NCBI RefSeq assembly: GCF_027923385.1
Contig: NZ_BSEC01000001.1
Location: 1,500,501-1,564,500 of the forward strand
DNA length: 64,000 bases
Direction: 5' to 3'
Source: Methylocystis echinoides
Lineage (GTDB): Bacteria; Pseudomonadota; Alphaproteobacteria; Rhizobiales; Beijerinckiaceae
The translations under genes were made by a program, and so were the position numbers. A model generated the notes under the pieces. That model saw only the letters and a program-made list of their open reading frames with translations, did not search any database and was not told the DNA's origin. Every line of letters begins with the position of its first letter. Position 1 is the stretch's first letter. Shown here piece after piece: positions 29,809 to 37,539 of the stretch.

Positions 29809-30158
29809 TTTTCTGGCGAGGCTTGACGGGAAGGAGGCTGAGGAAAATTAGAGCAGGGCATTCGGGCCTTTTGCGCGCCACAATGTCAACCTGTGGCTTC
29901 GTCTGAACCAAATTATTATATCGTGGAAAATGTTACGAAAAATTAATAGATCGCTTCAGAGACGCTGATTTGGGCCCTCACTAGGCGCGATTTTCGCCCT
30001 GTAGTTGACATTCTTACTTAGAGGACAATCTGTGGTAATTGCTTATTTGGATTGCTCTGGCGCTACGATAATAGCGAAAAATTATTGGAACTGTGATTTA
30101 CAAATGAGACCGGCGGGCTTATTAAGGCTTAATCCGCTTACGCACGAGGATCATTTAT
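29809..30158. other. AT-rich intergenic stretch, no gene seen
   Basis: 350 bases with clearly lower GC than the neighbours, mostly short A/T runs. The only structures I can point to are a possible -35 TTGACA at 30006-30011 upstream of the small HTH gene and an inverted repeat GCTACGATAATAGC near 30062-30075. Both could be promoter elements. No coding pattern, tRNA or repeat is apparent. Confidence 0.5.
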
Positions 30159-30419
30159 ATGCAGTTGACTGCCGCAGACGCCGCCCAGCTTAAAAAGATC
30201 ATTTCCATTGCCCAGACGCTCCTCGAGAAGGCTGGCGAGAAGGAGGCGAAAGGCGGCCGTGCCGCCGCTGGCGCCCGCAATGCGCGCATCCGCCGTTCGG
30301 GGAAAGACCTTTCTGCGTTTCGTAAGATGCTGAAGGCCGAGCGCAAGGCCGGTGTTCCCGTGGCGGATCTCGCCCGGAAGCATGGCATTAGCCCGTCCTA
30401 CATTTATCAGCTTGGCTGA
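30159..30419 (+). CDS. Small helix-turn-helix protein
   Basis: 86-residue basic protein. The first half is Lys/Ala-rich helix (LKKIISIAQTLLEKAG); the C-terminal 35 residues, FRKMLKAERKAGVPVADLARKHGISPSYIYQLG, form a Hin/resolvase-like helix-turn-helix. It is probably a DNA-binding regulator or nucleoid-type protein. The stop comes right after the recognition helix, so there is no further domain. No strong ribosome site precedes the ATG. Target unknown. Confidence 0.65.
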   Translation: MQLTAADAAQLKKIISIAQTLLEKAGEKEAKGGRAAAGARNARIRRSGKDLSAFRKMLKAERKAGVPVADLARKHGISPSYIYQLG

Positions 30420-30647
30420 TCGGGGCGTTTCGAGCGGGCGTGCCGTTGCGGGCGCGCTCGCAGTTTGCCTCCCTGTGGGTGTGTAGTGGAAATCGGCGGC
30501 GCATCATGCGCCCGCTGTCGGCGATCGCCAGCCGCGCTGACGTTTCGCGCGCAGGGGGGCTTTGGCGAGCGTTCGCGCAGGGGTCGAGCAGGCGCTCCCC
30601 CGAAGAAGACAGCAACGGCTTCCCGACGATGACCGGCGACGCGCGGG

Positions 30648-32678
30648 TTAGTTCTGCAACTCGTCGAGCCTGGCGGCGTTCTTGCTCTCGAGTTGCGCTA
30701 ACGCCGCGGTGAGTATTCTTCGGACGTCTTCCCTGTTGGCGGCGCCAAGGTCGACCTTGAGCACGACGCCTGTGCTCTCCTCATGAATGACGGCGCCTTC
30801 GTCGGTCGTCGCCGGTCCAACGGCCTTATAGGTCTGCACGGGCGCATGGATGCCTTTCACGGCGATCGGCGCCTGTTCCTGCGCGATGATGAGGTCCTTC
30901 ACCAGCGCATAGGTCTCCTGCGAGAGGAAAATCGAATTGGGGTCAGCGGCTTTCTGGATGCGGGCGGCGAGGTTCACCTGGTGACCGATGATCGTGTAGT
31001 CCATCCGTTGCTGACTACCGAAGTCGCCCACGGTGCAATAGCCCGTGTTGACGCCAATTCTGATCTGCAGCGGACAGCCGACGCCTGACTCGCGCCATTT
31101 GCGGTCCAGCTCGCGCGTCGCCGCCAGCATTTCCATGGCCATCAGGACACAGGCGCGCGCGTCTTCCCTCACGCCGCGCGTCTTCGGGTCACCGAAAAAC
31201 GCCATCACGGCGTCGCCCATATATTTGTCGATCGTCGCGCCATGTTTGAGCGCGACCTCGGCCATCTCGTTGAGAAACTCATTGAGGACGCGCGTGAGAT
31301 CTTCCGCTTCGATGTTTTCGGCGATTTCGCTGAAGGAGACGATATCCGCGAAGAGGATGGTGAGTTTCTTGCGCTGAGCCGAAATGGGCGCGACCCGACC
31401 GCCGCGGAAAAGCGTCTCGTAAAGTTGCGGCGAGAGATATTTCGAGAGGCGGGCGGAGAGCCGTTCGAGTTCGCCGTTTTTTTCCTCCAGCGCCGCTGTG
31501 CGCTGGACCACGAGGGCGTCGAGGGTTTTTTCGCGGGTAAGGAAATCCTGCGCCATGGTTCGGAACACACGCGCGAGCTGGCCCAATTCGTCGTTGCGCG
31601 CCGCGACCTCAGAAATCCCCTCGTCGAGCATATTGTCCTGTTCGACATTGCGCGCCGCGCGCGTGATGGTCCCGATGGGCGCGGTCTGGCGACGGGCGAT
31701 CCAGGCGGCCATCGCGGCGCCCGCCACGGAGGTCAGCACCGAAATGGCCAACGCCACCTGTAGCTGTGCGCGGACATGTTCGCCGAGTCGCTTGACCGGA
31801 AGACGGATCAGGGCGGCGCCCAGCAGCGCGCCATCTTCGCGGTGGATCGGCGCGATCACGCTGAGGACCGATTGGGAAATCATCGATTTGGGCTTGGCCG
31901 TGCGCAGCACGTCGGTGACCGGCGCGGTTTCGGCGTCGCTTATTTTCGCGGTTTCCGGTTCGGCGTTGGGGCGCGGGCTGACGATCAGACGGGAGCCTGT
32001 GTCGAAAATGAAAATAGCGTCGATTTCATCGCCGGCGAGAAGGTTGTCGACGATGCGCTGCAATCCGATCTGTTCTGCAAGACTGTCAAAATATCGCGCA
32101 TTATAGCCGACTTCGACGATCCTGGGCTTGTCGACGCCCCCAACGCCGACATATTTGAATTTCTCGTTGTCGATTTCCCGCTTCTGAATCTCCTGAACGA
32201 CGACCTTGTTTTGACCGGTCAGCAGACTCCAGAACTGATGCGCTTGCGGCTGTTCCGTGGCGGAGGGGCTGAACTGGAAACTCGGAGACGTCTTCGTGTG
32301 AAGATAGGCCAACCCTTTTTCATCCGTGATCCACACTTCGTCGAGGATCGACTCGTCGACGGCGCGCGTCAGCCTGTCGTTGATCTGCGCCGGCGTGTAG
32401 CCGGCTTTTTCCGCCGCCGCGACAAATTCGGCGAAGCCGGTCGCCGCCACAACCATATGCTTTGCGATGACCTGCTCGACATCCTTGGGGGTCTGGTTGG
32501 CGACGGCGTATGCGCGCGCGAGGACACGCGCGACGGTGAGCCCCTGACGTTCGATTTCGGCGATATTGTCTTCGTAGAAGGACCAGGCGGACAGGCCCGA
32601 CGCCAGCAGCGTCGAGGTGACGACCGAGCCCGTGACCAGCGCGACGAGGCGGGAGGCGAAGGAAAGTTTGGCCAGCAT
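30648..32678 (-). CDS. Membrane sensor class III adenylate/guanylate cyclase
   Basis: 676-residue protein. TM1 (about residues 12-34) precedes a roughly 300-residue periplasmic region with Cache-like features (DEVWITDEKGLAYLHT, IFIFDTGSRLIVSP). TM2 (about 365-385) leads to a HAMP segment and then a short coiled coil. The cyclase domain has FADIVSFSE (metal Asp), DKYMGDAVMAFFG (Lys, second Asp) and DYTIIGHQVNLAARIQ, so catalytic residues appear present. The motif YLSPQLYETLF before it is typical of bacterial class III cyclases. The start 32678 (MLAKLSF) is chosen because the upstream in-frame part is not membrane-protein-like. Divergent from the carbamoyltransferase. Confidence 0.88.
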   Translation of the reverse strand: MLAKLSFASRLVALVTGSVVTSTLLASGLSAWSFYEDNIAEIERQGLTVARVLARAYAVANQTPKDVEQVIAKHMVVAATGFAEFVAAAEKAGYTPAQINDRLTRAVDESILDEVWITDEKGLAYLHTKTSPSFQFSPSATEQPQAHQFWSLLTGQNKVVVQEIQKREIDNEKFKYVGVGGVDKPRIVEVGYNARYFDSLAEQIGLQRIVDNLLAGDEIDAIFIFDTGSRLIVSPRPNAEPETAKISDAETAPVTDVLRTAKPKSMISQSVLSVIAPIHREDGALLGAALIRLPVKRLGEHVRAQLQVALAISVLTSVAGAAMAAWIARRQTAPIGTITRAARNVEQDNMLDEGISEVAARNDELGQLARVFRTMAQDFLTREKTLDALVVQRTAALEEKNGELERLSARLSKYLSPQLYETLFRGGRVAPISAQRKKLTILFADIVSFSEIAENIEAEDLTRVLNEFLNEMAEVALKHGATIDKYMGDAVMAFFGDPKTRGVREDARACVLMAMEMLAATRELDRKWRESGVGCPLQIRIGVNTGYCTVGDFGSQQRMDYTIIGHQVNLAARIQKAADPNSIFLSQETYALVKDLIIAQEQAPIAVKGIHAPVQTYKAVGPATTDEGAVIHEESTGVVLKVDLGAANREDVRRILTAALAQLESKNAARLDELQN

Positions 32679-32889
32679 CAGTTTTCCCGTTCGGCAAGCT
32701 TTGCCTGAATGCGCCAATTTCTCGCGGTTGTGAAGCGCCAGCCGGTGGAAGCCGGGGGCGGGCGGTTTCCGTTTTGCGCGCGCTGCGGCATCATTGGGGC
32801 GCGCGGAGCCGGTTAAACGGTTGGGATCAAGGCGTTTTTTCAGTTGGGCGAAGCGGCGGCTGAGCCGGGGGCAAGAGACGGGACGGGTG

Positions 32890-34569
32890 ATGAATATTCT
32901 CGGAATCAACGCCGTTTTTCACGAATCCGCGGCCGCGGTCGTCGTCGACGGGAAGGTGCTGGCGGCCTGCGAGGAGGAAAGATTCACCCGCGTCAAACAT
33001 GCAAAGGAAGCGCGGGTGGATAATCCGCAAGAGCTTCCCGAAAAGGCGGTGCGCTTCTGTCTCGATTACGCCGGACTGCGGCCGGAGGATATCGACTGTG
33101 TCGCTTATTCCTTCGCGCCCCGGCTTCGGCGGGCGGGATTTCGCGCCGAATGGTGGCCTGAGCCCGGTTTCGAACAGCTGTTTCTGCAATCTCTGGATGA
33201 AGTCGACGCCGCCGTGACGCGGATGATGGACCGGCCTTTCGGTCGCGCGCTCAGATTTGTGCCGCATCACCTCGCGCATGCGGCCTCCGCCTATTATCCG
33301 TCAGGCTTCAAGAACGCCGCCATTCTTGTCGTGGACGGCATCGGCGAGGCGGATTGTTCGATGCTGGCGCAGGGCGCGGGCGATGAGATCAACATCATCG
33401 AAAGCCTCTCCTATCCGCATTCGCTTGGCTTCCTGTGGGAGCATGCGAGCGTGTATCTCGGTTTCTCCGCCTATGACGCGGCGAAGGTCATGGGGCTTGC
33501 CGCCTATGGCGATCCGGCTGTTTTTCGTCACGACTTCACCTCGATCCTGAAGCTTGCGGAGCAGGGCTATTCGGTCGATCCGGAGGCGGTTGGATTTCAG
33601 GCCATCGAGCCGCATGGGCTCGACGCGATCTTTGGTCCGCGCCGTGCGCCCGAGGCCGATTTCCTCCCCCATCACATGCATGTCGCGGCGGCCCTGCAGG
33701 AGGCGACCGACGCCGCGATGCTGTCGCTGCTGCGTCGTCTCGAACATCTCGTCGGCGGTTCGCATCTGTGCCTTGCTGGCGGCGTCGCGCTGAATTGCGT
33801 CACCAATGCGATGATCGCCCGCAACACGCCGTTTCGCGACATCTTCATCCCTTCCGCGCCGCATGACGCGGGCACGGCGATCGGCGCGGCGCTGGTCGCC
33901 CATTGCGCGCAGGCCGGCGCCAGCCGTCCGCAAGGCGGGGCGACGCCCTATCTCGGGCCCGAATTCACCGAGCGCGAGATTCTGGCCGCGGTGCGCGCCG
34001 CGGGGCTCACGGCGCGCAAGTGCAAGGACGCCGCAAGGGAAGCCGCCGATATGGTGGCGGATGGCAATATTGTCGGCTGGTTTCAGGGACGCATGGAGTT
34101 CGGGCCGCGCGCGCTCGGCAATCGGTCGCTCCTTGCCGATCCGCGCCGTCCGGACACGCGGGCCATTCTCAACCGGCGAGTCAAGCATCGCGAGGATTTC
34201 CGCCCCTTCGCGCCGAGCGTCCTCGCCGAGCACGCCGAGGAATGGTTCGATCTCGGTCCAATGTCGAAAAGCCATGAATTCATGCTCTTCGCCTGTCCAA
34301 CCCGGCCAGGTTGCGCGGCCCGCATTCCAGCCGTGATCCATGAGGACGGGACCGCGCGGGTTCAGCTCGTTCGGCGCGCCGCCAACCCGCGTTATCACGC
34401 GTTGATTTCGCACTTCCACAAGCGCACCGGCGTGCCGCTCGTGCTGAACACCTCCTTCAACGACAGCGAGCCGATCGTCTGCACGCCCGCCCATGCGATC
34501 GCCACCTTCCGCGGCGCCGGCCTGGACGCGCTTTTCATGGGAGAAATTCGCCTGACGTCAGAAACCTGA
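32890..34569 (+). CDS. Carbamoyltransferase, NodU/CmcH/TobZ family
   Basis: 559-residue O-carbamoyltransferase that uses carbamoyl phosphate and ATP to carbamoylate a hydroxyl on a small molecule or peptide. The N-terminal Kae1-like domain has ILGINAVFHESAAAVVVDG and HHLAHAASAYYPSGF, with the metal-binding His pair. The DGIGEADCSM and AGGVALNCVTN motifs follow. The C-terminal domain has FQGRMEFGPRALGNRSLLADPR. The start 32890 (MNILGINA) fits the family better than the in-frame 32794. Located 180 bases before the TOMM-like precursor, same strand; a tailoring role there is likely but unproven. Confidence 0.9.
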   Translation: MNILGINAVFHESAAAVVVDGKVLAACEEERFTRVKHAKEARVDNPQELPEKAVRFCLDYAGLRPEDIDCVAYSFAPRLRRAGFRAEWWPEPGFEQLFLQSLDEVDAAVTRMMDRPFGRALRFVPHHLAHAASAYYPSGFKNAAILVVDGIGEADCSMLAQGAGDEINIIESLSYPHSLGFLWEHASVYLGFSAYDAAKVMGLAAYGDPAVFRHDFTSILKLAEQGYSVDPEAVGFQAIEPHGLDAIFGPRRAPEADFLPHHMHVAAALQEATDAAMLSLLRRLEHLVGGSHLCLAGGVALNCVTNAMIARNTPFRDIFIPSAPHDAGTAIGAALVAHCAQAGASRPQGGATPYLGPEFTEREILAAVRAAGLTARKCKDAAREAADMVADGNIVGWFQGRMEFGPRALGNRSLLADPRRPDTRAILNRRVKHREDFRPFAPSVLAEHAEEWFDLGPMSKSHEFMLFACPTRPGCAARIPAVIHEDGTARVQLVRRAANPRYHALISHFHKRTGVPLVLNTSFNDSEPIVCTPAHAIATFRGAGLDALFMGEIRLTSET

Positions 34570-34674
34570 GCGGGGCAGGTCAAGCCAATGGCTTTATTGG
34601 GATTTCTGCTGGTGTTGAGAAGCGGCGCGCCGCCCTCTGGCCGTGCGGGCTCCGGCGCTTGCGGAAGAGACGCA

Positions 34675-34702
34675 TTGACGCAGGTCAGATGCTTGCTACT
34701 AT
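34675..34702 (+). promoter_or_regulatory. Sigma-70-type promoter before the RiPP precursor
   Basis: TTGACG (34675-34680), a 16-base spacer, then TACTAT (34697-34702): good matches to -35 and -10 boxes. The transcript would start near 34709, leaving a 40-base leader to the precursor ATG. It suggests the precursor can be transcribed apart from the carbamoyltransferase. Confidence 0.6.
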
Positions 34703-34748
34703 TTCCCCGCGGGGCTTTACACTTACCGACCTTTGTGGAGACGACATC

Positions 34749-35117
34749 ATGGCGCGTTCATCAGACCACAAGGACAAGCGTCTCGGGAAAAAGGCCCTTG
34801 GCGCATTTGGCGTTTCGGTCTCGCTCGCAGGCGGCGTCGTCGCCAGTGGCGCGCCGGCTGAAGCGGCCACCGATCCCAATCCGGGCTCCGCCAATGTGAC
34901 AGCGCCCGGTCTCGGCCTCCATGAAGAGGAGGTCTTCGACATCGGCCTGAGCTCCTTCCGTCTCTTCGATCGCGAGCAGGCGATCGACGGGAAGCCCGAA
35001 AACGTGGCCTGGTGGGGCTGGGGTTGTCGTGGTTGCCGTGGCTGCGGTGGTTGTCGCGGTTGCCGGGGCTGCCGTGGTTGCTGGGGCTGCCGTGGCTGTC
35101 GGGGTTGCGCCGGTTGA
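34749..35117 (+). CDS. TOMM-type RiPP precursor with ten Cys-X-Gly repeats
   Basis: 122-residue peptide that I read as the substrate of the downstream cyclodehydratase. Residues 1-12 are basic. A hydrophobic small-residue stretch (ALGAFGVSVSLAGGVVA, ending near AEA at 36-38) resembles a secretion signal. The acidic/amphipathic HEEEVFDIGLSSFRLFDRE (about 58-76) is a candidate recognition site for the leader-binding domain. After AWWGWG the protein ends exactly with ten tandem C-X-G units (Cys 93 to Gly 122; X mostly Arg, once each Gly, Trp, Ala). The start has GGAG eight bases upstream; an earlier in-frame ATG at 34659 lacks support. Thiazoles at the Cys are predicted, not shown. Confidence 0.85.
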   Translation: MARSSDHKDKRLGKKALGAFGVSVSLAGGVVASGAPAEAATDPNPGSANVTAPGLGLHEEEVFDIGLSSFRLFDREQAIDGKPENVAWWGWGCRGCRGCGGCRGCRGCRGCWGCRGCRGCAG

Positions 35118-35137
35118 TACTGGCGGAGACGCCGCCG

Positions 35138-35191
35138 ACGGGCGCTTTCCATCGGGACGCGCGACACGCGCCCTGAACGCGCCCGTTTTTT
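35138..35191 (+). terminator. Terminator-like/attenuator hairpin after the precursor
   Basis: ACGGGCGC (35138-35145) pairs with GCGCCCGT (35179-35186) and the last T is followed by five more, giving a run of six T. The loop itself can fold into a GC-rich hairpin. It lies 20 bases after the precursor stop. Partial termination would make more precursor than enzyme mRNA, a common RiPP arrangement. Confidence 0.55.
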
Positions 35192-35276
35192 CGGTTGACG
35201 CTTTCAATCACCAATACGCGGAAGATGCAGCCATACCAGTGGTCTGCGTGATCTCGCGCGAGCCAGCGGCGGGCGG

Positions 35277-37538
35277 ATGACGATAGAGGCTCCCACACGT
35301 CACTTCGAGGAGCGAGTCGACGGCGCGTTGCGCTTCTCTCCCAATTATTCAGTTTATCTCCTGCCCCCCGACGTCGTCTGTCTTTACTCGGAAAACCGCA
35401 AGTTTTTCCTGCGCGGCGCGCTCTATTGTGCCCTGGCGGAGCGCATCGGCGCCGGCGAAAGCCGCGGCGCGATCCTCGACGCCCTGTCGGGGGATTTTCC
35501 GGCGGCGCGGATCGAAGAGGCGTTTGCGCGGCTGATCGATCGCGGTTTTGTTTTGCCTGCGCCTGTCGCGGAAGATTCGGCGGCGGCCTATTGGGCGAGC
35601 CTCGGCCTGCGGCCCCAGGCGGCGGCGGAAAATTTGCGCAACACCACCGTGCGGATCGAGGCCCTCGGCGTCAACGGACGGGCAGAGTTTGCAGAGGCGC
35701 TCCGGGACATGGGCGTCCGCGTCGCCGACGACGCCGGCGATCTGACGGCGGTGCTCGTCGGCGACTATCTGGACGAGGCGCTCGACGCCATCAATCAGAA
35801 GCGCCTGGCCGAGAAGCGGGACTGGCTTCTCGTTCAGCCCACGGGAGTGTTTCCGCTTGTCGGGCCGATTTTCAGCCCCGGCAAGGGCCCCTGCTGGCGC
35901 TGCCTTGCCGATCGGATGAAATGGAACCGCCAGGTGCGATCCTTTCTCGACCGCGTGTCGGCGCGTTGTGTGTCGGCCTCGCCGCTTGGCGCCAATGCGC
36001 TGGGACGCAGCGGTTTTTCACTGGCGGCGTCCGAAATCGGCAAGGCGATCGCGAGCGGCTTCCGCACGGATCTGCATCAGCACATCGTCAGTTTCGACAT
36101 GCTCGGGTCCGAGGTTCAGCGCCATTTTGTGGCCACGCGGCCGCAATGCCCTGTTTGCGGCGCGGACGCGCATCGCGACCCCGCGCGCACGCCCATTCCC
36201 GTCCGCCTGCGCGCGGGCGGCCGCATCATCGTCACGAGCGGCGGCTACAGGTCGATGCCACCGGGCGAGACGGTGTCGCGCTATCGCAAGCATGTCAGCC
36301 CCTTGACCGGCGTCGTGTCGCATCTCGAGCGGATCAGAAGCGATCAGCCGCTCGACGCCAGCTTCATCGCGCGCCACAATTTCTCGCCGCGCCCGGAAAG
36401 CGTGGAGGCGCTTCAGGCCGGGCTGAGCGGCGATAGTTACGGCAAGGGGAGCACGGCGGAGCAGGGCGAGGCGAGCGCCCTGATGGAGGCGATCGAGCGC
36501 TACTGCGGCATTTTCCAGGGTGACGAGATCCGTCTGACGCGCCGCTTCAGCGATTTTCCCGAGGGCGACGCGATCGATCCGGAAGAGATCATTCACTTCA
36601 GCGATGCGCAATATGAGGCGAGCGCGGGCGGGTGCTGTTCCGGCGGCGGAGATGGCGCGCCACGTCGTTTCGATCCCGCCGCCGAGATGGAATGGTCGCC
36701 GGTCTGGTCGTTGCGCGACGAGCGTTTCAAATATGCGCCGACGGGGCTTTTGTATTTCTTTCACGAGGCCGGCTGCGACAGCCGTTACAGCGCGGATTCG
36801 AATGGGTGCGCCGCGGGCAATACGATCGAGGAGGCCATCCTTCAGGGCTTCCTCGAACTCGTCGAACGCGACGCCTATGCGATCTGGTGGTACAACCGCT
36901 TGCAGGTTCCGCAGATCGATCTCGACAGGCTCGGCGACAGTTACATCCGCGATCTGCGCGCCGGGTTCGAGTCCATGGACCGTGAGGTCTGGGCGCTGGA
37001 CATCACCAATGACATCGGCATCCCCACGGTGGTCGCCGTCGCCTGGTGGAAAGAGGACGGCGCGGAATTCATCGAGGTTGCGGCGGGCGCGCATTTCGAT
37101 CCGCGCATCGCGACCTTGCGCGCCATGACGGAGCTCAATCAGTTTCTCGCCATCGACAGACTGAAGGGGGGCCGCCCCGCGCCCGCGGAGGGAGAGGAGA
37201 GCGGCGATCCGCTGCCCCTTCGCAAGCATCCCTTCATGAAACCCAAGGGCAAGGCGTCTTTCGGCCGTTCGCCGTTCAAGAACTTCGCGAAGCTCGATCG
37301 GCGCGAACAGGTGCTTGCCTGCGTGAAGCACATGGCGCGCAAGGGCTTCGACTTTCTCGTGCTCGACCAGACGCGCCCGGATGTCGAGGTTCCCGTCGTT
37401 CGGGTGATCGTGCCGGGGTTGCGGCATTTCTACCGGCGTTTCGGTCCCGGCCGGCTTTACGATGTTCCGGTCGCGCTCAGCTTCCGCAAGCGGCCGACGC
37501 GGGAGCGGGATCTCAATCCTCTTTTCCCACGGACATGA
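35277..37538 (+). CDS. Fused ThiF-like/YcaO TOMM cyclodehydratase
   Basis: 753-residue bifunctional cyclodehydratase that converts Cys (or Ser/Thr) of a peptide to azolines using ATP. The N-terminal 300 residues are the leader-binding, ThiF/Ocin-like module with two Zn-type CXXC pairs: GPCWRCLADR near residue 205 and PQCPVCGAD near 289. The YcaO domain follows, with ATP/Mg motifs EAIERYCG near 404, SNGCAAGNTIEEAI and FLELVERDAYAIWW near 527. It ends NPLFPRT, a Pro-rich tail like the PxPxP ends of TOMM YcaOs, though incomplete. The start ATG 35277 follows GGCGGGCGG. Fusion of both parts is known in other TOMM clusters. Confidence 0.9.
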   Translation: MTIEAPTRHFEERVDGALRFSPNYSVYLLPPDVVCLYSENRKFFLRGALYCALAERIGAGESRGAILDALSGDFPAARIEEAFARLIDRGFVLPAPVAEDSAAAYWASLGLRPQAAAENLRNTTVRIEALGVNGRAEFAEALRDMGVRVADDAGDLTAVLVGDYLDEALDAINQKRLAEKRDWLLVQPTGVFPLVGPIFSPGKGPCWRCLADRMKWNRQVRSFLDRVSARCVSASPLGANALGRSGFSLAASEIGKAIASGFRTDLHQHIVSFDMLGSEVQRHFVATRPQCPVCGADAHRDPARTPIPVRLRAGGRIIVTSGGYRSMPPGETVSRYRKHVSPLTGVVSHLERIRSDQPLDASFIARHNFSPRPESVEALQAGLSGDSYGKGSTAEQGEASALMEAIERYCGIFQGDEIRLTRRFSDFPEGDAIDPEEIIHFSDAQYEASAGGCCSGGGDGAPRRFDPAAEMEWSPVWSLRDERFKYAPTGLLYFFHEAGCDSRYSADSNGCAAGNTIEEAILQGFLELVERDAYAIWWYNRLQVPQIDLDRLGDSYIRDLRAGFESMDREVWALDITNDIGIPTVVAVAWWKEDGAEFIEVAAGAHFDPRIATLRAMTELNQFLAIDRLKGGRPAPAEGEESGDPLPLRKHPFMKPKGKASFGRSPFKNFAKLDRREQVLACVKHMARKGFDFLVLDQTRPDVEVPVVRVIVPGLRHFYRRFGPGRLYDVPVALSFRKRPTRERDLNPLFPRT

Positions 37539-37539
37539 T

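Noticed and set aside
34981..35117. CRISPR-like or microsatellite repeat in the precursor
   Set aside because: The 9-base periodicity is at the protein level, with varied codons and no spacers.
35029..35280. An 83-codon frame overlapping the Cys-X-Gly repeat and ending in ATGA at the cyclodehydratase start
   Set aside because: The product is Val/Ala low-complexity sequence from reading the repeat out of frame. The ATGA overlap is tempting but there is no ribosome site.
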